Positions 45,074 to 53,143 of a stretch of 64,000 bases of DNA are shown here, in pieces; within the stretch, counting starts at the first letter, position 1, and the number at the start of each line of letters is the position of its first letter. Origin of the DNA: CALNYZ01 sp942490945. Its GTDB lineage: Bacteria > Pseudomonadota > Gammaproteobacteria > UBA6429 > Thiohalophilaceae. A model generated the notes under the pieces. It did not search any database, was not told where the DNA came from, and saw only the letters and a list, made by a program, of their open reading frames with translations. The position numbers and the translations under genes were made by a program. The stretch spans positions 372,001 through 436,000 of the forward strand of contig CALNYZ010000017.1 of the NCBI GenBank assembly GCA_942490945.1, written 5' to 3'.

Positions 45074-45769
45074 TTATGCGCTCAACGAAGTTTGATCAAT
45101 TGCAATACCAGGTCCCATTGTGGTGGAGACTGATATTTTCTTCATGTACTGCCCTTTTGCTGATGATGGCTTGGCTTTTTTCAGCGCTGCCAGCAACATT
45201 TCAAGGTTCTCTTTCAAAGCATTGGTTTCAAAATCGATATTGCCGATTCGCGCGTGGATAATACCGACCTTGTCAGTACGATAACGAACCTGGCCGCCTT
45301 TCGCGTTGGTCACTGCCGTGGCCGCATCGGGCGTAACGGTGCCGACTTTCGGGTTTGGCATCAAACCACGCGGACCGAGGATCTGTCCAAGCTGACCGAC
45401 AACACGCATCGCATCAGGTGTTGCAATCACAACATCAAAATCCATATTGCCTTTTTTAATGCTTTCCGCCAGATCTTCAAAACCAACGATATCCGCACCT
45501 GCTGCCTTGGCTTTCTCGGCCATTTCGCCCTGTGCAAATACAGCAACGCGAACAGTTTTACCTGTACCATTTGGCAACACGGTTGAACCGCGTACAACCT
45601 GATCAGATTTACGTGGGTCAACGCCGAGGTTAACTGCCACATCAATTGATTCAACAAACTTGGCGCGCGGGAATGATTTCAACATATCCAACGCTTCTTC
45701 AATCGCGTAATATTTTCCGTGTTCGAGTTTTTCCGCAATTGCTTTTTGTTTTTTGCTTAACTTGGCCAT
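45074..45769 (-). CDS. rplA: Ribosomal protein uL1
   Basis: ATG 45769 (MAKLSKKQKAIAEKLEHGK) gives 231 aa and begins just after the rplK stop at 45771. The frame runs 6 codons further, inside rplK. Conserved features are VRVAVFAQGEMAEKAKAAG, QLGQILGPRGLMPNPKVGTV and the end YMKKISVSTTMGPGIAID. L1 forms the mobile stalk at the E site and represses rplK-rplA in E. coli. Confidence 0.96.
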   Translation of the reverse strand: MAKLSKKQKAIAEKLEHGKYYAIEEALDMLKSFPRAKFVESIDVAVNLGVDPRKSDQVVRGSTVLPNGTGKTVRVAVFAQGEMAEKAKAAGADIVGFEDLAESIKKGNMDFDVVIATPDAMRVVGQLGQILGPRGLMPNPKVGTVTPDAATAVTNAKGGQVRYRTDKVGIIHARIGNIDFETNALKENLEMLLAALKKAKPSSAKGQYMKKISVSTTMGPGIAIDQTSLSA

Positions 45770-45770
45770 G

Positions 45771-46205
45771 TTACGCCACCCCCTCAACGTCTATACCCAT
45801 ACTGCGTGCACTGCCTGCAATCGTTCTTACAGCAGCATCCATATCAGCAGCGGTTAAATCAGGTTGTTTGGTGGTAGCAATTTCTTCGAGTTGTGCGCGG
45901 TTAACCTTGCCAACTTTATCGCGGTTCGGTACACCCGAGCCTTTTTGAATGCCCGCTGCTTTCTTCAACAAAATAGAAGCAGGTGGCGTTTTCATAATAA
46001 AGGTAAAACTGCGGTCACTGTACACAGTGATCACGACAGGTATTGGCAAGCCCTTTTCTGTGCCTTGGGTTTGCGCATTAAACGCCTTACAGAATTCCAT
46101 AATATTCACACCGCGCTGACCCAATGCAGGACCAACAGGTGGAGAAGGATTGGCTTCTTGAGCCTTTACTTGCAGCTTGATGTAAGCATCAACTTTCTTT
46201 GCCAT
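45771..46205 (-). CDS. rplK: Ribosomal protein uL11
   Basis: The 144-aa protein has the N-terminal proline-rich region (AQEANPSPPVGPALGQRGVN), where thiostrepton acts, and the RNA-binding C-terminal domain (TKQPDLTAADMDAAVRTIAG). It forms the base of the factor-binding stalk. It lies between nusG (82-nt gap) and rplA (1-nt gap). Confidence 0.97.
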   Translation of the reverse strand: MAKKVDAYIKLQVKAQEANPSPPVGPALGQRGVNIMEFCKAFNAQTQGTEKGLPIPVVITVYSDRSFTFIMKTPPASILLKKAAGIQKGSGVPNRDKVGKVNRAQLEEIATTKQPDLTAADMDAAVRTIAGSARSMGIDVEGVA

Positions 46206-46287
46206 ATTTTACTCCTGGTGGGTACAAACGTTTTGTTTAGCCAGATAGCCGGCTTGCAAAACTCCCCTGTTGTTTACAAAATCTTGC

Positions 46288-46821
46288 CTAACCTTTTTCG
46301 ACCTGGGCAAATTCCAGATCAACCGGTGTAGAACGACCAAAAATCGACACTTCTACACGCAAACGGTTTTTGTCGTAGTCCACTTCCTCGACTACGCCAT
46401 TAAAATCATTAAATGGCCCTTCGGTAATTCGTACCACTTCGCCAGCTTCGAACAACACTTTCGGACGCGGTTTTTCCGCTCCTTCCTGCACACGATTCAA
46501 TATCGCATCGGCTTCTTTATCACTGATCGGCGCAGGCTTGTCTGCCGTACCACCAATAAAGCCCATCACACGTGGCACGTCTTTTACCAAATGCCATGTT
46601 TCGTCGTTCATTTCCATATGTACCAGGACATATCCCGGGAAAAACTTGCGGTCACTTTTTCGCTTCTGACCATCGCGCATTTCAACTACTTCTTCCGTTG
46701 GCACCAGAATATCGCCAAAAAACTCTTCAGCGCCAGCCAGCTTTATACGCTCCAGCAATGAGCGTTTTACATGTGACTCGTAGCCCGAGTAGGCATGAAC
46801 AACGTACCAACGTAACGCCAC
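46288..46821 (-). CDS. nusG: NusG, transcription elongation/antitermination factor
   Basis: The 177-aa protein has the NGN domain (ALRWYVVHAYSGYESHVKRS, FPGYVLVHMEMNDETWHLVK) and the C-terminal KOW domain (FEAGEVVRITEGPFNDFNGV). NusG bridges RNA polymerase to Rho or to ribosomal protein S10. It begins 1 nt after the secE stop codon. Confidence 0.97.
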   Translation of the reverse strand: MALRWYVVHAYSGYESHVKRSLLERIKLAGAEEFFGDILVPTEEVVEMRDGQKRKSDRKFFPGYVLVHMEMNDETWHLVKDVPRVMGFIGGTADKPAPISDKEADAILNRVQEGAEKPRPKVLFEAGEVVRITEGPFNDFNGVVEEVDYDKNRLRVEVSIFGRSTPVDLEFAQVEKG

Positions 46822-46822
46822 C

Positions 46823-47173
46823 TTAACCTCCCTGACCGGTGAGCCATTTCACCGCCATCAATAAAAGCGAATCAAAAAGCCATAAGATCAGCCCCATCAC
46901 GATAACCATTACCAACACAATACCTGTGGTTTGCAGGGTTTCTTTGCGGCTTGGCCAAACAGCTTTACGTGCTTCAAGCACCGAGGCTCTGCCGAAACTG
47001 ATTGTTTGACTGCCAATCTCTGTCATGGCTGCAACAGCAAACGCCACACCAATCAGGCCAAGCAATCCCAGCACCCGGTACAAAAACGCAACGTCTTTTT
47101 CGTACTGATAGAAGCCGACTATTCCAGCGACGACTAAAATTACTGCTATAAATAGCTTTATCTTGTCAAACAT
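46823..47173 (-). CDS. secE: SecE, protein translocase subunit
   Basis: The 116-aa protein has three membrane helices (about residues 5-21, 32-50 and 86-110), with the conserved amphipathic EARKAVWPSRKETLQTTGIV before the last, as in gammaproteobacterial SecE. It clamps SecY in the inner membrane. It lies directly before nusG and after tRNA-Trp. Confidence 0.95.
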   Translation of the reverse strand: MFDKIKLFIAVILVVAGIVGFYQYEKDVAFLYRVLGLLGLIGVAFAVAAMTEIGSQTISFGRASVLEARKAVWPSRKETLQTTGIVLVMVIVMGLILWLFDSLLLMAVKWLTGQGG

Positions 47174-47278
47174 GTTGTCTATCTCAATCCTGCTGGAGCA
47201 TTAACTCATGCGCCCAATCTATGTATCAGGTCAATCACCACACTCAATATTTCAGATTGCACTGTGCAAACCTGAATT

Positions 47279-47354
47279 TGGCAGGCCAGGAGGGAATCGA
47301 ACCCCCAACCTGCGGTTTTGGAGACCGCCGCTCTGCCAATTGAGCTACTGGCCT
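47279..47354 (-). tRNA. tRNA-Trp (anticodon CCA)
   Basis: A 76-nt cloverleaf: acceptor AGGCCAG/CTGGCCT, anticodon stem GCGGT/ACCGC with loop CTCCAAA, T-arm with GTTCGATTC, discriminator G and encoded CCA. It lies between tuf copy 2 and secE, as in many gammaproteobacteria. Confidence 0.97.
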
Positions 47355-47569
47355 AAACCGTTTAAAAACAGTCCAAAATACAAATAGCAAGATGCAGCAA
47401 GCACTCGACACCCTTGCAAAACAAGCTGCCTGGTACTTACTGTTCATCTTGTTATTTCACGATTTTCGTCAACACCGTGTTGTTAGCCGCGCATTATGCC
47501 ACAGGAAATGGCAAATGTATGGCTTATTTATTCAAATATTTCTTAAAATTCGGCTATATAGCCGGATTC

Positions 47570-48760
47570 TTATTCAATGATTTTCGCGACGACGCCAGCA
47601 CCGACGGTACGGCCGCCTTCACGAATCGCAAAGCGTAAGCCTTCTTCCATCGCAATCGGGTTAATCAATGACACCACCATGTTCACGTTGTCGCCCGGCA
47701 TCACCATTTCCACGCCTTCGGGCAAATCACACGCACCGGTCACGTCCGTGGTACGGAAGTAAAATTGCGGGCGGTAACCATTGAAGAACGGCGTATGACG
47801 GCCACCTTCGTCTTTGCTCAATATATAGACTTCCGCTTCGAATTTGGTGTGTGGCTTGATCGAACCGGGCTTGCACAGTACCTGACCACGTTCCACTTCT
47901 TCACGCTTGGTGCCACGTAACAGCACACCCACGTTGTCGCCGGCTTGACCCTGGTCCAGCAGCTTACGGAACATTTCCACGCCAGTCACGGTGGTCTTGG
48001 TCGTGGCCTTGATGCCCACGATTTCCACTTCTTCGCCTACTTTCACGATGCCGCGTTCGACTCGGCCGGTCACAACTGTACCGCGACCGGAGATGGAGAA
48101 CACGTCTTCGATAGGTAACAGGAATGCGCCGTCAATTGCGCGCTCTGGCTCAGGAATGTAGCTGTCCATCGCCGCCACCAGCTTCTCAATCGACTGGGTG
48201 CCAATCTCCGAGGTGTCGCCTTCGAGGGCTTTTAAGGCCGAACCGATAATGACCGGGGTGTCGTCGCCCGGGAATTCGTATTTGTCTAATAATTCGCGCA
48301 CTTCCATTTCTACCAGCTCTAGCAGCTCGGCATCGTCGACCATGTCGGCCTTGTTCAGGTAAACCACGATATACGGGACACCCACCTGACGGCTTAACAG
48401 AATGTGCTCACGGGTTTGTGGCATCGGGCCATCGGCTGCGGAACAGACCAGAATGGCGCCGTCCATTTGCGCCGCACCGGTAATCATGTTCTTCACATAA
48501 TCCGCGTGTCCGGGGCAATCCACGTGCGCGTAATGGCGCTTGTCAGATTCGTATTCAACGTGCGCGGTGGCAATGGTGATACCACGGGCTTTTTCTTCCG
48601 GGGCCGAGTCAATCTGGTCGTAACCTTTGGTTTCGCCACCATGCAAACTCGCCATATGCGTCGTAATCGCCGCGGTTAGGGTCGTCTTGCCATGGTCAAC
48701 ATGGCCAATTGTGCCAACGTTTACGTGTGGCTTCTTACGCTCAAATTTTTCCTTAGACAC
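47570..48760 (-). CDS. tuf: Elongation factor Tu, copy 2
   Basis: The 396-aa protein differs from the copy at 30497-31687 by one C-terminal residue (Ile for Leu before the final Glu). It has the same GHVDHGKTTL, DCPGHADYV and NKADM motifs. DNA identity is almost complete, including the 20 nt before the ATG, and ends abruptly beyond, as expected for recurrent gene conversion. It is cotranscribed with the Tyr, Gly and Thr tRNAs upstream and probably tRNA-Trp downstream. Confidence 0.98.
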   Translation of the reverse strand: MSKEKFERKKPHVNVGTIGHVDHGKTTLTAAITTHMASLHGGETKGYDQIDSAPEEKARGITIATAHVEYESDKRHYAHVDCPGHADYVKNMITGAAQMDGAILVCSAADGPMPQTREHILLSRQVGVPYIVVYLNKADMVDDAELLELVEMEVRELLDKYEFPGDDTPVIIGSALKALEGDTSEIGTQSIEKLVAAMDSYIPEPERAIDGAFLLPIEDVFSISGRGTVVTGRVERGIVKVGEEVEIVGIKATTKTTVTGVEMFRKLLDQGQAGDNVGVLLRGTKREEVERGQVLCKPGSIKPHTKFEAEVYILSKDEGGRHTPFFNGYRPQFYFRTTDVTGACDLPEGVEMVMPGDNVNMVVSLINPIAMEEGLRFAIREGGRTVGAGVVAKIIE

Positions 48761-48846
48761 CGTCTTGCCCTCTTCAACTGTTCAACAATTTACAAACTTT
48801 CTGACTGGTTTGCCGCAACTATATTTATATAGTGGCGGCGCCAAAC

Positions 48847-48922
<76 letters not shown>

Positions 48923-48937
48923 AAAAACACGTAAACC

Positions 48938-49012
48938 TGGAGCGGGTGAAGGGAATCGAACCCTCATCATCAGCTTGGAAGGCTGAGGTTCTAGCCTTTG
49001 AACTACACCCGC
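48938..49012 (-). tRNA. tRNA-Gly (anticodon UCC)
   Basis: A 75-nt cloverleaf: acceptor GCGGGTG/CACCCGC, anticodon stem TCAGC/GCTGA with loop CTTCCAA, T-arm GGGTTCGATTCCC, discriminator T and encoded CCA. It is 15 nt before tRNA-Thr in the same transcript. Confidence 0.97.
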
Positions 49013-49384
49013 ATTCTTTAATAGATCTTTACTTTCTCAAGAACACTATCGAAGTTCCTGCCCTGCTTGTCATTATTCTAATGACATCTACCTGCTTATG
49101 CTGTCGCCACTCAGCAAAATTACCGCTTTTTCAGACCAGTATTTCATAAATTCGTCGCTCTTCATTTTCTGAAAAACCATCAACCCGACGTAATTTGGTG
49201 GAGGGGGGAGGATTACTCCAGCGCTACGCGCTTACGCCCTCCGGGCCGTTTTGCTATGCAAAACGTTCAAAACCCGCTGCGCGGATTTTGTCGAACCGGC
49301 TTGTATTGACATGTCGGTTCTCATCCTTTTACCAGCATGCCTACTGTATCTGGTCATGGGCAAATGCAGTCCATTTCCAATATT
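49013..49384. other. Intergenic spacer with a duplicated tRNA-Tyr 3' end
   Basis: Between tRNA-Tyr and tRNA-Gly lie 372 nt without a credible gene, far more than usual for this tRNA cluster. A 22-bp perfect copy of the tRNA-Tyr 3' end plus CCA (49193-49214 versus 49382-49403) sits 189 nt beyond the gene. The DNA between the copies contains short palindromes such as TTTTGCTATGCAAAA. It looks like a small insertion or an att-like duplication. Confidence 0.55.
49193..49214 (-). repeat. Direct repeat of the tRNA-Tyr 3' end
   Basis: This segment repeats 49382-49403 exactly over 22 bp, covering the CCA end, the 3' acceptor strand and the first bases of the T-stem. Identity stops at both ends at once. 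Confidence 0.8.
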
Positions 49385-49469
49385 TGGTGGAGGGGGGAGG
49401 ATTCGAACCTCCGAAGGCGGAGCCAGCAGATTTACAGTCTGCCCCCTTTGGCCGCTCGGGAACCCCTCC
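49385..49469 (-). tRNA. tRNA-Tyr (anticodon GUA)
   Basis: An 85-nt class II tRNA: acceptor GGAGGGG/CCCCTCC, anticodon stem GCAGA/TCTGC with loop CTGTAAA, a long variable arm (CTGGCTCCGCCTTCGGAGG region), GGTTCGAATCC T-arm, discriminator A and encoded CCA. It is first in the tRNA-tuf transcript. In relatives a tRNA-Thr(UGU) precedes it; here that gene is at 55786-56133 on the other strand. Confidence 0.97.
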
Positions 49470-49485
49470 TAAAACGAAGCCGCAT

Positions 49486-49514
49486 ATTTTGGTGTGTCGC
49501 CCTGTGAGTGTCAA
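49486..49514 (-). promoter_or_regulatory. Sigma-70 promoter of the tRNA-Tyr-Gly-Thr-tuf transcript
   Basis: The minus strand has a consensus -35 TTGACA (49514-49509), a 17-bp spacer and a weaker -10 CAAAAT (49491-49486). The start would be about 10 nt before the tRNA-Tyr 5' end at 49469. The remainder of 49515-49689 separates this promoter from the divergent signalling operon and holds no gene. Confidence 0.6.
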
Positions 49515-49689
49515 CATGTTTCCCGTCTTAATCGGAGAAAATATCAATAATTCAGGTAGCTTAAGTGACTTGGCCCGATATTGCGTAATCCTATAAAAGC
49601 GGTAATAACCTGTCTGCACATAAAGATCACTGCAAAATTACCGATATAAACAGGTGTAAATACCAGATTAAGGTGAGCTGTCTAATCAC

Positions 49690-50016
49690 ATGAGCACAAT
49701 ACTATTAGACGACGTCGAGACCGGCGCTATTCTGGCAGCTGACGTTGCAGACCGCAATGGCCGTGTTTTGTTAAAAGCTGGTGTCTGCCTGAATGAGAAA
49801 CATATTCGTACTTTACGCACCTGGGGCGTACTCGAGGTTAATATTGAAGGCGACGACATCCCGACACAAGCAGACAATCATTATCCTGAAAGCTGGTTAA
49901 CTGAAGCTAACGAACACGCTGTTGAACATTTTCGTCATTGTCCGCTGGATCACCCCTTTGTCAGCGCCTTGATAGATTGCTGGAAACTTCGCTACCTTAA
50001 ACAAAAGGAAAGTTGA
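49690..50016 (+). CDS. Small protein of unknown function in the HDOD/kinase operon
   Basis: The 108-aa protein begins ILLDDVETGAILAADVADRN, then GRVLLKAGVCLNEKHIRTLR and WGVLEVNIEGD. This N-terminal pattern is often found before HD-GYP or HDOD signalling domains; the C-terminal half is His/Glu/Asp-rich without a known fold. An AAGGTGAG element lies 12 nt upstream of the ATG. It overlaps the region of the HDOD gene start by a couple of bases, so they are expressed together. Its role is probably regulatory but unproven. Confidence 0.7.
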   Translation: MSTILLDDVETGAILAADVADRNGRVLLKAGVCLNEKHIRTLRTWGVLEVNIEGDDIPTQADNHYPESWLTEANEHAVEHFRHCPLDHPFVSALIDCWKLRYLKQKES

Positions 50017-50018
50017 TC

Positions 50019-50885
50019 ATGGCGGACCCGCAAAGAATCATTCAGGGCACAGTGCAGGTCGCGAGTTTGCCGGTGATCTATACCAAGGTTGATGAAGCGT
50101 TGAATAGAAATGCTTCCAATCATTACCTGGTTGATATTGTCAGTGAAGATACGGCACTATCCGCCCGATTGCTACGGCTTGGTAACAGCGCGATGTTTAA
50201 CTTTCCGCGCAAAATTGACACAATTTCCCAGGCAATCACAATTATCGGCACGCAACAATTACGTGCCCTGGTATTGGCAAGTTCCGTTGTGCATCTGTTT
50301 AAAGACATCCCGGCAGACCTGATAAACATGGAATCGTTCTGGCGGCACAGCATTGCCTGTGGTGTTGCAGCACGCGTCATTGCTTCTTTACAACGCAATG
50401 CCAATATCGAATTTTTCTTTCTCGCCGGATTATTACATGATATTGGCCGGCTGGTATTATTCAAGGAACTGCCGAATGAAATTCGCGCAGCAATGCTGTC
50501 TGCAAGGGAAACACACTCCTTACTACACCAAATAGAACAAAAAATGCTGGGATTTGATCACGCACGACTCGGTGGTTTGTTATTAAAGGAATGGAAACTG
50601 CCTACCCAGCTGGTTGAAGTGACCGCCTATCATCATGCACCGAAGCGGGCAGCAGATTTCCCTGAAGAAGTTGCCGTAATACACATCGCAGATCTGATCG
50701 CAAACTCCCTGCAACTTGGCTCCAGCGGCGAATTGCTGGTACCGGCGCTGGAACCAAATAGTTGGGACAAGATCGGCCTGCCGGTAAATACCGTTAAAAC
50801 CATCCTGAAAGAAATCGATATCCAGTATCACGTCGCAGTAGATTTTGTTCTGGGCAGCACAGCGGACGAAAACGTTGCTGCATGA
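50019..50885 (+). CDS. HDOD domain signalling protein
   Basis: ATG 50019 (AAGGA 9 nt upstream) gives 288 aa; an in-frame TTG lies 2 codons earlier. The protein is almost entirely an HDOD domain: VQVASLPVIYTKVDEALNRN, SALLRLGNS-like ARLLRLGNSAMFNF, AITIIGTQQLRALVLASSVV, FFLAGLLHDIGRLVLFKELP and a LVEVTAYHHAP end. Unlike many HDOD proteins it keeps an HD pair (LLHDIGRL). HDOD proteins act in signalling without a fixed enzymatic role. The stop codon overlaps the kinase start (ATGA). Confidence 0.85.
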   Translation: MADPQRIIQGTVQVASLPVIYTKVDEALNRNASNHYLVDIVSEDTALSARLLRLGNSAMFNFPRKIDTISQAITIIGTQQLRALVLASSVVHLFKDIPADLINMESFWRHSIACGVAARVIASLQRNANIEFFFLAGLLHDIGRLVLFKELPNEIRAAMLSARETHSLLHQIEQKMLGFDHARLGGLLLKEWKLPTQLVEVTAYHHAPKRAADFPEEVAVIHIADLIANSLQLGSSGELLVPALEPNSWDKIGLPVNTVKTILKEIDIQYHVAVDFVLGSTADENVAA

Positions 50886-52723
50886 AATCAGATAATCTCA
50901 CATCTGGCGAACAACATAACAAGGCAAATACTGTTGATCCTTGCCATGATCAATATCCAGCTCGAAGTAAAGATCCGGCGAATGCATATAGCGAAATAGT
51001 TGATGCATTACAATTTATTGCCGCTCCCGACAACCTGTTGTTACAGGATGATGGCGAACCTGATATACATTCAATACTTTCCGTAACGCTGACGCGAATT
51101 AAAAAATTTATTACCACAGACCAAAGTGGATTTTTCATTGTTAATGATGAAACACTGGACTTTGACCTGACCTACTTTCATCCTGAACATGCCGACATCG
51201 AACTTAAACAACATACAGAACATTGTATTGATGACGGCACCTTTTCGTGGGCAATAAATCAGAACCGCGCGGTGATCTTGCATGGAGATAAACATGTACC
51301 ATCGCGGTTGCTCCATGCGATCGCGATTCGTGGCAAGGTAATCGGAATGTTTGTTGCGCTTTATCCGGTGGATAATAACGAAATTGATCAAGCCGCATTA
51401 AATTTATTATCTGTCGTACTACTCAATTGCGCCAACACACTGGAAGCATCGGCATTAAATACCCGTGTACGTCTGCAAAATGAATCACTGGAACAAACTA
51501 TTGCGAAACGTACCCGCGAGTTACAACTTGCAAAAAACAGGGCCGAATCTGCATCACAAGCCAAAAGCGATTTTCTCGCCATGATGAGTCATGAAATACG
51601 GACGCCGATGAATGGTATGCTGGGTATGGCGCAATTATTACAGGACTCCAGTCTCAGCAAGGAACAACTCCACTATGTAAAAGTCATGCTCGAGTCAGGT
51701 GATGCCTTGATGATGGTAATAAATGACATTCTGGATTTCTCGAAAATAGAGGCCGGCAAGCTGGACCTCGACCTGCATGCCTTTGATCTGTACCAACTGG
51801 CAGAAGATGTTATCAGCCTGTACAAGGCGAATGCCGACGCGAAAAATATTTCGTTAAATATACATATATCTCAGGACTGTCCACGCATTGTGATTGGCGA
51901 CCGTGGTCGAATCCGACAGATTATCCTGAATCTGATTAGTAATGCGATTAAATTTACCCTACAGGGTAATGTGCTACTCAGTATTCATGGTAAAAAGATG
52001 GCAAACGACACAGCGGCAGCTATCCATATAAAAATTCAGGACTCGGGCATGGGCGTTGATGATAATTTAAAAGGCGCTCTTTTTGATGCTTTCACACAAG
52101 CTGACACATCTACCACGAGACAGTTTGGTGGTACCGGTCTGGGGCTGGCGATTTGTAAAAAACTGGTTGCATTAATGCAGGGTGAAATTGATGTTTATAA
52201 TAACCCGGATATCGGCGCCACATTCTGGTTCAAACTGAATCTCTCGCTTGCCGACCACGTACATGACAAAAAGCCGTTGGCAACTGCCGACAATAAATCA
52301 GACATCGCAGCCAGAAGTTTGCAGATATTGCTGGCCGAAGATAACCCGGTCAATCAATTGGTTGCCAGGACCATGTTGGAAAGAATGAATTGCAAGGTCG
52401 TTACTGCTGCTAACGGAATGCAGGCTATCGAACTGTTTAAACAGGATACATATCATCTTGTGCTGATGGACATGCAAATGCCGGAAATGGATGGAATCGA
52501 AGCCTGCACAGCCATCAGAAATATTGAAGCAGCCGCTAAAGTTTCACATACACCAATTATTGCGTTAACCGCAAACGCATTACAATCTGACAGGGAAAAA
52601 TGCCGCCATGCGGGGATGGATGATTTTATTAGCAAACCGATTAATAAATCTGAACTCGAAGAAAAAATAAACTACTGGACGAATTCCGCCATGAATAATT
52701 CATCGGCATTCATGAAAGGATAA
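50882..52723 (+). CDS. Hybrid sensor histidine kinase with C-terminal receiver
   Basis: The 613-aa soluble protein has a GAF-like input domain (about 45-190), a coiled coil (200-225), a HisKA domain with phospho-acceptor His237 in SHEIRTPMNG, a HATPase domain (NLISNAIKFTLQGN, then TRQFGGTGLGLAICKKLVAL) and a receiver with Asp530 in LVLMDMQMPEMDG. No membrane segment is visible, so it senses a cytosolic signal. It overlaps the HDOD gene by 4 nt and the Hpt gene follows after 4 nt. A His-Asp-His relay is expected; the final response regulator is not encoded here. Confidence 0.93.
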   Translation: MKSDNLTSGEQHNKANTVDPCHDQYPARSKDPANAYSEIVDALQFIAAPDNLLLQDDGEPDIHSILSVTLTRIKKFITTDQSGFFIVNDETLDFDLTYFHPEHADIELKQHTEHCIDDGTFSWAINQNRAVILHGDKHVPSRLLHAIAIRGKVIGMFVALYPVDNNEIDQAALNLLSVVLLNCANTLEASALNTRVRLQNESLEQTIAKRTRELQLAKNRAESASQAKSDFLAMMSHEIRTPMNGMLGMAQLLQDSSLSKEQLHYVKVMLESGDALMMVINDILDFSKIEAGKLDLDLHAFDLYQLAEDVISLYKANADAKNISLNIHISQDCPRIVIGDRGRIRQIILNLISNAIKFTLQGNVLLSIHGKKMANDTAAAIHIKIQDSGMGVDDNLKGALFDAFTQADTSTTRQFGGTGLGLAICKKLVALMQGEIDVYNNPDIGATFWFKLNLSLADHVHDKKPLATADNKSDIAARSLQILLAEDNPVNQLVARTMLERMNCKVVTAANGMQAIELFKQDTYHLVLMDMQMPEMDGIEACTAIRNIEAAAKVSHTPIIALTANALQSDREKCRHAGMDDFISKPINKSELEEKINYWTNSAMNNSSAFMKG

Positions 52724-52727
52724 AATC

Positions 52728-53057
52728 ATGCATGATGTTATTGATCAAACCAAGCTGCAAGCTCTGCGAGATTTGATGGGAGACTCATTTGCCATGCTCA
52801 TCGATACGTTTATCACCGACACATCCACTACGCTGACCACACTTCGTAGCGAACTGGCCGCGAATAATGTTCAGGAAATTCACCGGCTGGCTCACAGCCT
52901 GAAATCAAGCAGCGCCAACCTGGGGGCAAATAGTTTGTCTGATATTGCCAAACAACTTGAACTGGAAGCGAAAAATACAGATTTGTCACATGCAGAAGAT
53001 CATATTACCCGGCTTGACGCATTGTTTACAGAAGTTCAGGCAGTATTAACGCAATAA
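52728..53057 (+). CDS. Histidine phosphotransfer (Hpt) protein
   Basis: The 109-aa helical protein has the Hpt signature with phospho-His56 in HRLAHSLKSSSANLGA. It should accept phosphate from the receiver of the kinase encoded just upstream and pass it to an unlinked response regulator. A stand-alone Hpt implies that the relay reaches a regulator encoded elsewhere. It ends the signalling operon; birA starts 86 nt later. Confidence 0.9.
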   Translation: MHDVIDQTKLQALRDLMGDSFAMLIDTFITDTSTTLTTLRSELAANNVQEIHRLAHSLKSSSANLGANSLSDIAKQLELEAKNTDLSHAEDHITRLDALFTEVQAVLTQ

Positions 53058-53143
53058 ATCTGACGGCCTCCCTGTTTACTTGTACACACCAAAACCCTTA
53101 AATACTGATTTAGTTTAACAGTGGTCGTTGTTAAACTGGCAAC

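Noticed and set aside
49195..49596. 133-codon plus-strand frame across tRNA-Tyr
   Set aside because: It runs antisense through the tRNA gene and its promoter; a real gene here is very unlikely.
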